A stretch of 31,804 nucleotides of DNA from Oscillibacter sp. (GTDB lineage: Bacteria > Bacillota > Clostridia > Oscillospirales > Oscillospiraceae), in contig VSMY01000013.1 in the NCBI GenBank assembly GCA_009773995.1, forward strand, positions 1 through 31,804, written 5' to 3'. Each line of letters begins with the position of its first letter. The stretch's first letter is position 1. Under the pieces are notes generated by a model that was given only the letters and a program-made list of their open reading frames with translations, did not search any database and was not told the DNA's origin. The translations under genes were made by a program, and so were the position numbers. Below are positions 22,714 to 30,030 of this stretch, one piece after another.

Positions 22714-22742
22714 AGTATAGCACACCCGGCGGGGGTTCGCCA
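22714..22742 (-). promoter_or_regulatory. Promoter of the zapA-mrdA operon
   Basis: Minus strand TATACT (22719-22714) with an extended TGC before it and a weak -35 TGGCGA (22742-22737) at 17 bases. It is 65 bases upstream of zapA and divergent from the promoter at 22789. Confidence 0.6.
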
Positions 22743-22788
22743 CAAGAATTTCGGCAGAATCGAAAAAATTTACAAAACCGGAAATCGG

Positions 22789-22817
22789 TTGTGATTTTCG
22801 CTACTCTGTGCTATTAT
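22789..22817 (+). promoter_or_regulatory. Promoter of the PD-(D/E)XK-like gene
   Basis: TTGTGA (22789-22794), 17 bases, TATTAT (22812-22817) with an extended TGC. A stem (CGGTCCG/CGGACCG, 22824-22838) lies in the leader just before the ribosome binding site and could limit translation. Confidence 0.65.
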
Positions 22818-22851
22818 AAAAGGCGGTCCGGCGGACCGGGGAGGGATGAAA

Positions 22852-23787
22852 ATGAGAGTGCTGTCTTATGACCCCGAAGACAACTTCTTTTTTGTGGACA
22901 TGACCTGGGACGAGTACCGCAGGCTGGCCGCGGAATATGAGATTGACACGAAGGGTGCGGACGCCGAAGAGGTCATTGAAATCCAAAAGGACTACCGGAG
23001 GGAACTGGCGGAAGAGGTGTTTGACGCGTCCTATCCCTTCCAACAGTACCTCAAGGACCTCTACGGCATTGATAACATGCCGGAGGTTTGCCTGGTTGTG
23101 AAGCGGGACTTATCCGACTTGTGGGTGGACCAATACGACCATCCCTTTCATCATCTGTGGAACGGGGAGAGTCCGTGGATCAAAATAAGACCTGTCCCCA
23201 TTGAGGCTTTGACCGATTTGGCGGGGCTGGAGCCCGCCGCCGCCGGGGATGGGGCCTATGAGGACGAGCCGGATTTGGTGAAGCCGGAGCGCGAAAAGAG
23301 AGGAGAGGACAGCGGGATGGAGAAGAAGACCACCTACAATATACAGTGGGCGAGAGAGCAGCTGACGAGCCAGGCGCTGGGGAAATTCTGCGAGTATTAC
23401 GCGAAAATGGCCCTGCTGTCCTATGGGGTGAGAATCTATACTCCCGAAATCGACGACCACGGCATCGACTTTGTGGCGGAGGGCCGGAAGGGTTTTCTGA
23501 AATTCCAGGTGAAGGGCGTCCGGGGACTTTCCCAGGTCTTTATGGAGAAGGAAAAGTTTGACGTGGAGGACGACGCCATGTTTTTGATCCTGCTCCTGCT
23601 GGTGGATGGGGAGGAGCCGGACATGTACGTCATTCCAGCCTCCGCCTGGCGGCGGGAGAGCCCGGTGTTTGTCTCCCATGATTACTCGGGAAAGAAGTCC
23701 AGGCCGGATTACACCGTCAATGTCTCGAAAAAGAACCTGCCGGAGCTGGAGCAATACCGGCTGGAAAACATGCTGTCGATATTTTAG
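22852..23787 (+). CDS. Two-domain protein with C-terminal PD-(D/E)XK-like fold
   Basis: 311 residues from the second ATG, which sits six bases after GGGGAGGG; an ATG two codons earlier is too close to it. Residues 1-130 form an acidic domain I do not recognise. A charged linker (about 132-155) leads to a C-terminal domain with CEYYAKMALLSYG, DDHGIDFVAEG and FLKFQVKG: Glu181, Asp206, Gln219 and Lys221 lie in the order E...D...QxK of DUF4365-type nucleases. An internal ATG at 23317, eight bases after AGAGG, would yield the nuclease-like domain alone. It is the only full-size gene against the leftward run, less GC-rich than its neighbours, with its own promoter and terminator: signs of transfer. 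Could be a defence or DNA-repair nuclease, or a non-catalytic relative. Confidence 0.75.
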   Translation: MRVLSYDPEDNFFFVDMTWDEYRRLAAEYEIDTKGADAEEVIEIQKDYRRELAEEVFDASYPFQQYLKDLYGIDNMPEVCLVVKRDLSDLWVDQYDHPFHHLWNGESPWIKIRPVPIEALTDLAGLEPAAAGDGAYEDEPDLVKPEREKRGEDSGMEKKTTYNIQWAREQLTSQALGKFCEYYAKMALLSYGVRIYTPEIDDHGIDFVAEGRKGFLKFQVKGVRGLSQVFMEKEKFDVEDDAMFLILLLLVDGEEPDMYVIPASAWRRESPVFVSHDYSGKKSRPDYTVNVSKKNLPELEQYRLENMLSIF

Positions 23788-23800
23788 GGTACATCCCAAT

Positions 23801-23836
23801 AAAAAAAGGAAGGACAGGTCTGTCCTTCTTTTTTTT
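23801..23836. terminator. Bidirectional terminator between convergent genes
   Basis: Arms GAAGGACAG/CTGTCCTTC (9 bases, 2-base spacer) flanked by seven A on the left and eight T on the right, so it works for the rightward PD-(D/E)XK-like gene and for leftward degV. Confidence 0.9.
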
Positions 23837-23860
23837 ATTCCGCGGGCCTTCCTGCGGGGC

Positions 23861-24700
23861 TCAATACCCCACAATCAGCCCCTTCTCCATGGCGTAGAAG
23901 CTGGTGAGCCCCCGGCAGGGGAACAGCTCCACGCTCTTCACCGGCAGGTCCTTTAAAATCTGCTCCTTCAGCTTCATGGCCCCCGGCAAATTCTCGCAGT
24001 GGCAGAGGATGACCTCGGCCCCGGTGCAGTCCTTGCTGTCCCGCATCAGCGCCGTGATGGTCTGATAGGTCTTGGCCTCCCCCCGGGCCTTGCCCGCCAC
24101 ATGGATGGTCCCCTGGGGCGTGGCGTCGGCGATGACGTGGATGCCCAGGGAGTGGAGCAGGGTGCCGACCAAGGGGCGCATCCGCCCGTTCTTAATCAGG
24201 TTGTCGAAGTTCTCCAGGGTGAAGCAGGTCCGCAGGGCCGCCTGGTACAGCCGGAGCTGGGCGCAGATGTCCTCAAAGTCCCCCCCGGCCTCCAGAAGCT
24301 GCTTGGCCCGGCGGATGAGCAGAATCATGGCCCCCGCCGTGGCCTTGGAGTCGATGACGCAGATTTCCTTTTCCGGGTGCTCCTCCAATACCATGTCCCG
24401 GCCCAGGACGGCGGCGTTATAGGTCCCCGACAGGTTGGCGGAGATGGTGAAGCACACCGTCCGGTCCGCTTCCTCGAAGGACTTGGCGAAGGCCGCCGGG
24501 GAGGGGCAGGCGGTGGAAGCGGCGGTCTTCTCCAGCGCCATGGCCCCCAGGAGCTGGGGGATCTCCAGCGCGTCGTTGTCGATGAACTCCCGCTCCCCCA
24601 CCTGGAGCCGCAGAGGAACGGTCTCAAAGAGGATCTCCCCGCCGCCGAACTCGCTCATGCGCAGGTCGCAGCTGCTGTCGCTCACAATTTTACAAATCAT
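23861..24700 (-). CDS. DegV family fatty-acid-binding protein
   Basis: 279 residues. DegV/FakB proteins bind a single fatty acid and, with the FakA kinase, feed exogenous fatty acids into phospholipid synthesis. Signature elements are SDSSCDL at residues 6-12, TACPSPAAFAKSF, TISANLSGTYNAA and VIDSKATAGAMILL, with LIKNGRMRPLVGTLL in the middle. The start is the ATG at 24700 (upstream GGGG, weak); a GTG three codons earlier is possible. It has a consensus promoter. Whether a fakA partner exists is not visible here. Confidence 0.9.
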   Translation of the reverse strand: MICKIVSDSSCDLRMSEFGGGEILFETVPLRLQVGEREFIDNDALEIPQLLGAMALEKTAASTACPSPAAFAKSFEEADRTVCFTISANLSGTYNAAVLGRDMVLEEHPEKEICVIDSKATAGAMILLIRRAKQLLEAGGDFEDICAQLRLYQAALRTCFTLENFDNLIKNGRMRPLVGTLLHSLGIHVIADATPQGTIHVAGKARGEAKTYQTITALMRDSKDCTGAEVILCHCENLPGAMKLKEQILKDLPVKSVELFPCRGLTSFYAMEKGLIVGY

Positions 24701-24744
24701 ACAACACACCCCATAATATGGTTTCTGATATCATGTCTTCTGTT

Positions 24745-24773
24745 ATCATACAGGATTCCCGCCGGATTGTCAA
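24745..24773 (-). promoter_or_regulatory. degV promoter
   Basis: Minus strand TTGACA (24773-24768), 17 bases, TATGAT (24750-24745), about 45 bases before degV. Confidence 0.85.
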
Positions 24774-24887
24774 CCGAAAACAAAAAAATAGGAGGGAATT
24801 TTTCCCCGGAAGGGCTCCGGCGCCCCCGCCGGGCCCGCCGGGGCGGGAGGAGAAATTTTTTTCCCAAATCCACGGTTGACATAACAG

Positions 24888-24908
24888 TGTGGACAACTCT
24901 GTGGATAA
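24888..24908 (+). promoter_or_regulatory. Tandem DnaA boxes
   Basis: TGTGGACAA (24888-24896) and TGTGGATAA (24900-24908) lie in the same direction 12 bases apart. The second is a perfect complement of the DnaA box TTATCCACA, the first differs at one base. This spacing is typical of oriC and of dnaA leader regions. It lies at the point where gene direction switches from leftward to rightward, in a 484-base gap (24,701-25,184). Confidence 0.7.
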
Positions 24909-24958
24909 TGTGCAAAACCCCCTTTTTGGAAGGGATCCGGGTGGGTGACGGAGCCGTT

Positions 24959-24995
24959 ATGAAAAAGTAACAAAAGTAACATTTTTTAGAAAAAC
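24959..24995 (+). other. AT-rich stretch with exact 9-bp tandem repeat
   Basis: AAAAGTAAC occurs twice head to tail (24963-24971, 24972-24980), followed by ATTTTTTAGAAAAA. It is an AT-rich island in otherwise GC-rich DNA, 50 bases from the DnaA boxes, and so a possible unwinding element. It could also be an ordinary upstream element of the topoisomerase promoter. Confidence 0.45.
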
Positions 24996-25047
24996 GGCGG
25001 GACCGGCCGGGAAAGGGCGGGAAAGGGTCCCGCCGGGCCTGAGGGGG

Positions 25048-25076
25048 TTGAACCTTGGGAATTCCTGTGATATAAT
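25048..25076 (+). promoter_or_regulatory. Promoter of the topoisomerase B subunit gene
   Basis: TTGAAC (25048-25053), 17 bases, TATAAT (25071-25076), preceded by an extended TGA. The leader to the ATG is about 100 bases. Confidence 0.8.
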
Positions 25077-25184
25077 CGAACCGTTTCAAAATCCTGGGCA
25101 TTTCCGGGGCTTTCCCCCCTATATGCTGTGCCTGGGGACGAAAAAGAATCTTTCCCGGCGGATTCCGCCGGTTTTGGAGGAGCT

Positions 25185-27176
25185 ATGGCGAAGAAACAGG
25201 ATTACGGCAACGACAGCATTTCCGCCTTAAAGGGCGCGGACCGGGTGCGCAAGCGCCCCGGCGTTATTTTCGGCTCCGACGGCCTGGACGGCTGCGAGCA
25301 CGCGGTCTTCGAGATTTTATCCAACTCCATCGACGAGGCACGGGAGGGCCACGGGAAGGCCATCACCGTCACCCGCTTCCTGGACCACAGCGTAGAGGTG
25401 GAGGACGCGGGCCGGGGCTGCCCGGTGGACTGGAACGAGAAGGAGCAGAAGTACAACTGGGAGCTGGTCTTCTGCGAGCTCTACGCCGGGGGCAAGTACG
25501 ACAACGCCTCCGGGGACAACTACGAGTTTTCCCTGGGCCTCAACGGCCTGGGCTCCTGCGCCACCCAGTACGCCTCCCGCTACATGGACGTCACCGTCTG
25601 GCGGGACGGGTTCGAGTACCGCCTCCGCTTCGAGCGGGGGGAGATTGTGGGGGAGCTTCAAAAGACGCCCCTGCCCAAGTCCCAGGCGAAAAAGACCGGC
25701 ACCCGGACCCGCTGGCTCCCGGATCTGGACGTGTTTACGGACATCAACATTCCGGCGGAGTACTTCACCGACGTCTGCAAGCGCCAGGCGGTGGTAAACG
25801 CCGGGCTCACCTTCCACTTCCGCAGCGAGACGGAGCCGGGGTCCTTCGAGGAGACGGCGTTCGTCTATGAAAACGGCATCGCGGATTATGTGGCGGAGCT
25901 GGCGGGGGAGACCGGCTTAACCTCCCCCGCCTTCTGGCAGGCGGAGAAGCGGGGCCGGGACCGGGAGGACAAGCCGGAATATAAGGTGAAGCTGTCGGCG
26001 GCCTTCTGCTTTTCCAACCGGGTAAACGTGGTGGAGCACTACCACAACTCCAGCTGGCTGGAGCACGGGGGAAGCCCGGAGAAGGCCAGCCGCTCCGCCT
26101 TCGTCTCCGCCGTGGACAAGTACCTGCGGGAACAGGGGAAGTACCAGAAGAACGAGAGCAGGGTTACCTGGGCGGACGTGGAGGACTGTTTGATTCTGGT
26201 GACCAGCAACTTCTCCACCCAGACCAGCTATGAAAACCAGACGAAAAAGGCCATTACGAATAAGTTTGTCCAGGAGGCCATGACGGAATTCCTCCGGTCC
26301 AACCTGGAGATTTATTTCATTGAGAACCACTTCGACGCGGAGAAAATCGCGGAGCAGGTCCTGCTGAACAAGCGGAGCCGGGAGAAGGCGGAGGAGGCCC
26401 GGCTGAGCATCAAAAAGAAGCTCTCCGGCAGCGTGGACATCGCCAACCGGGTGCAGAAATTCGTGGACTGCCGGACCCGCGACCCGGAGCGCCGGGAGAT
26501 CTACATCGTGGAGGGCGACAGCGCCCTTGGCAGCGTGAAGCTGGCCCGGGACTCGGAGTACCAGGGCATCATGCCCATCCGGGGGAAGATTCTGAACTGC
26601 CTGAAGGCGGACTACGCCCGGATTTTCAAGAGCGAAATCATCACGGATTTAATCAAGGTCCTGGGCTGCGGCGTGGAGGTGCAGAATAAGCACGCCAAGG
26701 ACGTGTCCTCCTTCGACCTGGGGAACCTCCGCTGGAGCAAGGTGGTCATCTGCACCGACGGCGACGTGGACGGCTTCCAGATCCGGACCCTGGTGCTGAC
26801 CATGCTCTACCGGCTGACCCCGACGCTGATTCGGGAGGGATATGTCTATATCGCGGAGACCCCGCTCTTTGAAATCAACTGCGGGGAAAAGACCTGGTTC
26901 GCCTACTCGGACAAGGAGAAAAACGACATCGTCAAGGGGCTGGAGGGGAAGAAATATAAGATCGACCGCTCCAAGGGCCTGGGCGAGAACGACCCGGACA
27001 TGATGTGGCTGACGACGATGAACCCGGAGACCCGGCGGCTCATCCGGGTCATGCCGGAGGACGTGGAGCGCACGGCCCAGGTCTTCGACCTCCTCCTGGG
27101 GGACAACCTCCAGGGGCGGAAGGACCACATTGCGGAGAATGGGTATAAGTATTTGGAGATGGCGGATATTTCCTAG
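25185..27176 (+). CDS. Divergent type IIA DNA topoisomerase, B (ATPase) subunit
   Basis: 663 residues from the ATG after GGAGGAG. The GHKL ATPase domain is clear: EILSNSIDEA, EDAGRGCPVDWN, LGLNGLGS. The TOPRIM part has VEGDSALGSVKLARDSEYQG (about residue 440) and CTDGDVDGFQIRTLVLTMLYR (about 525), where gyrase and topoisomerase IV usually read EGDSAGGSAKxGR and MTDADVDGxHI. It thus belongs to a separate clostridial branch, nearer ParE than GyrB in size, and works with the A subunit at 27784 to pass DNA strands using ATP. Called parE-like without proof. Its own promoter lies upstream; tandem stems follow the stop. Confidence 0.88.
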   Translation: MAKKQDYGNDSISALKGADRVRKRPGVIFGSDGLDGCEHAVFEILSNSIDEAREGHGKAITVTRFLDHSVEVEDAGRGCPVDWNEKEQKYNWELVFCELYAGGKYDNASGDNYEFSLGLNGLGSCATQYASRYMDVTVWRDGFEYRLRFERGEIVGELQKTPLPKSQAKKTGTRTRWLPDLDVFTDINIPAEYFTDVCKRQAVVNAGLTFHFRSETEPGSFEETAFVYENGIADYVAELAGETGLTSPAFWQAEKRGRDREDKPEYKVKLSAAFCFSNRVNVVEHYHNSSWLEHGGSPEKASRSAFVSAVDKYLREQGKYQKNESRVTWADVEDCLILVTSNFSTQTSYENQTKKAITNKFVQEAMTEFLRSNLEIYFIENHFDAEKIAEQVLLNKRSREKAEEARLSIKKKLSGSVDIANRVQKFVDCRTRDPERREIYIVEGDSALGSVKLARDSEYQGIMPIRGKILNCLKADYARIFKSEIITDLIKVLGCGVEVQNKHAKDVSSFDLGNLRWSKVVICTDGDVDGFQIRTLVLTMLYRLTPTLIREGYVYIAETPLFEINCGEKTWFAYSDKEKNDIVKGLEGKKYKIDRSKGLGENDPDMMWLTTMNPETRRLIRVMPEDVERTAQVFDLLLGDNLQGRKDHIAENGYKYLEMADIS

Positions 27177-27192
27177 GCTCCGCCTGGACCGG

Positions 27193-27244
27193 CCAGAGGG
27201 CCCCGCCCTCTGGACTCCCGCCAGGGGAACCCAGGTTCCCCTGG
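27193..27244. repeat. Two tandem GC-rich hairpins between convergent genes
   Basis: Stem 1: CCAGAGGGC/GCCCTCTGG (27193-27213). Stem 2: CCAGGGGAAC/GTTCCCCTGG (27221-27244, loop CCAG). They separate the topoisomerase B stop (27176) from the oppositely read RHH gene (27252). There is no T-run. Pairs like this look like a dispersed repeat of gut Firmicutes, and may also slow transcription from both sides. Confidence 0.65.
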
Positions 27245-27251
27245 ACCCCTC

Positions 27252-27422
27252 TCATGTATGTTTGTTATGAATCCCTCGCTTCATGAAATCTTGATGCAAA
27301 AGCCACCGCATATACCCGGACCGGGTACGCAGGGTTTCGTATGCCAGACGGGTCAAACATTCATGGTCTTGTTCGGTCATTGTCACACAGACGCGCTTGC
27401 TTTTATGCTTACTGCCAGCCAT
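27252..27422 (-). CDS. Small ribbon-helix-helix-like DNA-binding protein
   Basis: 56 residues from the ATG at 27422 (a GTG four codons upstream is an alternative; GGGGAG lies 11 bases before the ATG). A basic start (KHKSKR) leads to a short strand VCVTMTE, a helix DHECLTRLAYETL and a second helix TRSGYMRWLLHQDFMKRG: the strand-helix-helix pattern of Arc/CopG-type repressors. A promoter with an operator in its spacer lies directly upstream, so it is probably self-regulated. It is read against the topoisomerase genes on both sides, and the DNA is far less GC-rich. Confidence 0.65.
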   Translation of the reverse strand: MAGSKHKSKRVCVTMTEQDHECLTRLAYETLRTRSGYMRWLLHQDFMKRGIHNKHT

Positions 27423-27465
27423 ATCACTCAGCACTCCCCATTCGAGTTTGTAGTAAGATGCTCTT

Positions 27466-27512
27466 AGTATACCTGAATATAATCAGGAAGCCAACCCCTG
27501 AATATTTTCAGG
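27466..27512. promoter_or_regulatory. RHH promoter with twin palindromic operators
   Basis: Minus strand TTGGCT (27494-27489), 17 bases, TATACT (27471-27466) serves the RHH gene. Operator 1, CCTGAATATAATCAGG (27472-27487), fills the spacer exactly; operator 2, CCTGAATATTTTCAGG (27497-27512), lies 25 bases on. On the plus strand TATAAT (27478-27483) inside operator 1 could be the -10 for the HTH gene. Either or both small regulators may bind here. Confidence 0.8.
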
Positions 27513-27545
27513 TCTCCGTTTTTACAAAAGGAGTGAGAGTTTCCT

Positions 27546-27767
27546 ATGGAACATACGGAAAAAATTTTGGACATTTTGAAAGAGCGAAATATTATTCCAA
27601 ATCAAGTGGCAAAAGCAATTGGAGTTTCAGACAGCCTGTTCAGCAAATGGCGGGCAAATCCTACATCAAAAGTATCCTCTGAAGTTCTTGCCGCTATCGC
27701 CGATTATCTGGACTGCTCTGTGGATTACCTTCTAGGCCGGACCGACAATCCAGAAGTGAATAAATAA
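27546..27767 (+). CDS. Small XRE-family helix-turn-helix regulator next to topoisomerase A subunit
   Basis: 73 residues: an HTH domain (IIPNQVAKAIGVSDSLFSKW, residues about 16-35, then SSEVLAAIADYLDCSVDYLLGR). An in-frame stop at 27534 leaves this ATG as the only start; AAAAGGAG lies 12 bases upstream, a rather long gap. It is divergent from the RHH gene across the twin operators and 16 bases ahead of the topoisomerase A subunit gene, so both are probably on one transcript. The lower GC content suggests that the module 27,245-27,780 was inserted between the two subunit genes. Confidence 0.85.
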   Translation: MEHTEKILDILKERNIIPNQVAKAIGVSDSLFSKWRANPTSKVSSEVLAAIADYLDCSVDYLLGRTDNPEVNK

Positions 27768-27783
27768 TTAAAGGGGCAGAATC

Positions 27784-30027
27784 ATGCCAAAGAAGAAAAC
27801 ACCCGAGGGCTCCAAGCCCAAATCCGGCAACCCCAACGTCTTGGGGCTCCACGCCGCGGTGGTGGAGCAGCCCATCACCGACACCCTGGAGACCAACTAC
27901 ATGCCCTACGCCATGAGCGTCATCGTCTCCCGTGCCATCCCGGAGATCGACGGCTTCAAGCCCTCCCACCGCAAGCTCCTGTACACCATGTACAAGATGG
28001 GCCTGCTGACGGGGGCCCGGACCAAGTCCGCCAACATCGTGGGCCAGACCATGCGCCTGAACCCCCACGGCGACGCCGCCATCTACGACACCATGGTCCG
28101 CCTCTCCCGGGGCTACGGCGCTCTGCTCACCCCCTTCGTGGACTCGAAGGGCAACTTCGGCAAGCACTACTCCCGTGACATGTCCTGCGCCGCCCCCCGG
28201 TACACCGAGGCCAAGCTGACCCCCATCTGCCAGGAGCTCTTCCGGGACATCGACTCGGACACGGTGGATTTTGTCGACAACTACGACAACACCATGAAGG
28301 AGCCCGCCCTGCTGCCCACCACCTTCCCCAACATCCTGGTCTCCGCCAACATGGGCATCGCCGTGGGTATGGCCTCCCAGTTCTGCGGCTTCAATTTAAA
28401 AGAGGTCTGCGACACCGCGGCGGCCTATCTCAAAAATCCCGACTGCGATTTGCTGGAGACCCTGCCCGCCCCGGACTTTCCAACCGGCGGGGAGCTCATC
28501 TGCGACCGGGACGCCCTGCGGGACATCTACGCCACCGGCCGGGGGGGCGTGAAGGTCCGGGCCAAGTGGCGCTATGTCAAGGAAGAGAACCTCATCGAGA
28601 TCACGGAAATCCCCTACTCCACCTCCACCGAGGCCATTTTGGACAAGGTGGCGGAGCTCATCAAGGCGGGCAAGGCCAAGGAAATCGCCGACATGCGGGA
28701 CGAGACGGACCTCTCCGGCCTGAAGCTCACCATCGACTTGAAGCGGGGCGCGGACCCGGAGAAGCTCATGGCCCGCCTCTTCAAGCAGACCCCCCTGGAG
28801 GACGCCTTTTCCTGCAACTTCAACGTCCTCATCGCCGGGCAGCCCAAGGTCCTGGGGGTCCGGCAGATTCTGGAGGAGTGGACCGCCTGGAGGACGGAGT
28901 CCGTCCGGCGGCGGGTGTACTTCGTCCTGGGGAAGCGGAGGGAGAAGCTCCACCTGCTCAAGGGCTTGAAGCGCATCCTGCTGGACATCGACAAGGCCAT
29001 CCAAATCATCCGGGAGACGGAGGAGGAGTCCGAGGTCATCCCGAACCTGATGATCGGCTTCGGCATCGACCAGGTTCAGGCGGAGTACGTGGCGGAAATC
29101 AAGCTCCGGAACATCAATAAGGAGTACATCCTGAAACGGGTGAAGGAGACGGAGGCCCTCCAGGATGAGATCGACGACCTGGAGGATATCCTCCAGGACC
29201 CCCGGCGGGTGAAAAAAATCATCCTGGAAGAGCTGAAGGAGGCGGCGAAAAAGTACGGCGAGCCCCGCCGCACCGCCATTGTCTACGCCCACGAGCTGCC
29301 GGACCCCGGCGAGGACGAGGGGCCGGAGGAATACCCGGTCCACGTCTTCCTGTCCAAGGAGGGGTACTTTAAGAAAATCACCCCCCAGAGCCTCCGCATG
29401 AGCGGGGCCCAGAAGTATAAAGAAGGAGACGGCCTCCGGCAGAGCTTCGAGACCGCCAGCCGGGCGGAGGTTATGTTTTTCACGGACCAGTGCCAGGTCT
29501 ATAAGACCCGCCTCAGCGAGTTCGAGGACTCCAAGGCCAGCGTCCTGGGCGATTACCTCCCGGCGAAGCTGGGGATGGATCCGGGGGAGAGCGTGATTTT
29601 CATGGTCCTCCCTGGGGACTATTCCGGCGGGCTCCTCTTCTTCTTCGAGAACGGCAAGGCGGCGCGGGTGGAAATCAAAGCCTACCAGACCACCTCCAAC
29701 CGCCGCAAGCTCACCGGGGCCTACTCGGACAAGTCCCCCCTGAAAGCGATTCTCCGGGTGGACGCGGAGATGGAGCTGGCGGCCTATTCCACGGAGCCCC
29801 GGTGCCTGGTCTTCCACACGGCCCTGCTGGCCCCCAAGACCACCCGGTCCACCCAGGGGGTGGCGGTGATGACGCTGAAGCCCAAGTATCAATTGGACTC
29901 CGTCCGCCCCCTGGAGGAGACGTCTATTGCGAACAAGAGCCGCTACCGGGTCCGGGCGGTGCCGGCGGCGGGAGCCCTGCTGCGGCAGGAGGACACGGGA
30001 GAAATCCAGATTACATTGGAGGAATGA
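27784..30027 (+). CDS. Divergent type IIA DNA topoisomerase, A (DNA-cleaving) subunit
   Basis: 747 residues, ParC length. The breakage-reunion domain begins at MPYAMSVIVSRAIPEIDG; the helix region reads NPHGDAAIYDTMVRLSR, and the catalytic tyrosine is Tyr140 in CAAPRYTEAKL (AAMRYTE in gyrase). At the site equivalent to GyrA Ser83, the main quinolone contact, it has Ala98, while the Asp87 counterpart (Asp102) is kept. A coiled-coil tower (about 440-500) and a C-terminal beta-pinwheel follow; no QRRGGKG GyrA box is seen, so supercoiling activity is unlikely and decatenation or relaxation is expected. Partner: the B subunit at 25185. AAAGGGG precedes the ATG. Confidence 0.9.
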   Translation: MPKKKTPEGSKPKSGNPNVLGLHAAVVEQPITDTLETNYMPYAMSVIVSRAIPEIDGFKPSHRKLLYTMYKMGLLTGARTKSANIVGQTMRLNPHGDAAIYDTMVRLSRGYGALLTPFVDSKGNFGKHYSRDMSCAAPRYTEAKLTPICQELFRDIDSDTVDFVDNYDNTMKEPALLPTTFPNILVSANMGIAVGMASQFCGFNLKEVCDTAAAYLKNPDCDLLETLPAPDFPTGGELICDRDALRDIYATGRGGVKVRAKWRYVKEENLIEITEIPYSTSTEAILDKVAELIKAGKAKEIADMRDETDLSGLKLTIDLKRGADPEKLMARLFKQTPLEDAFSCNFNVLIAGQPKVLGVRQILEEWTAWRTESVRRRVYFVLGKRREKLHLLKGLKRILLDIDKAIQIIRETEEESEVIPNLMIGFGIDQVQAEYVAEIKLRNINKEYILKRVKETEALQDEIDDLEDILQDPRRVKKIILEELKEAAKKYGEPRRTAIVYAHELPDPGEDEGPEEYPVHVFLSKEGYFKKITPQSLRMSGAQKYKEGDGLRQSFETASRAEVMFFTDQCQVYKTRLSEFEDSKASVLGDYLPAKLGMDPGESVIFMVLPGDYSGGLLFFFENGKAARVEIKAYQTTSNRRKLTGAYSDKSPLKAILRVDAEMELAAYSTEPRCLVFHTALLAPKTTRSTQGVAVMTLKPKYQLDSVRPLEETSIANKSRYRVRAVPAAGALLRQEDTGEIQITLEE

Positions 30028-30030
30028 GAT

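Noticed and set aside
24876..24904. Promoter using TTGACA at 24876
   Set aside because: No acceptable -10 lies 16-18 bases away; the TTGACA is probably chance next to the DnaA boxes.
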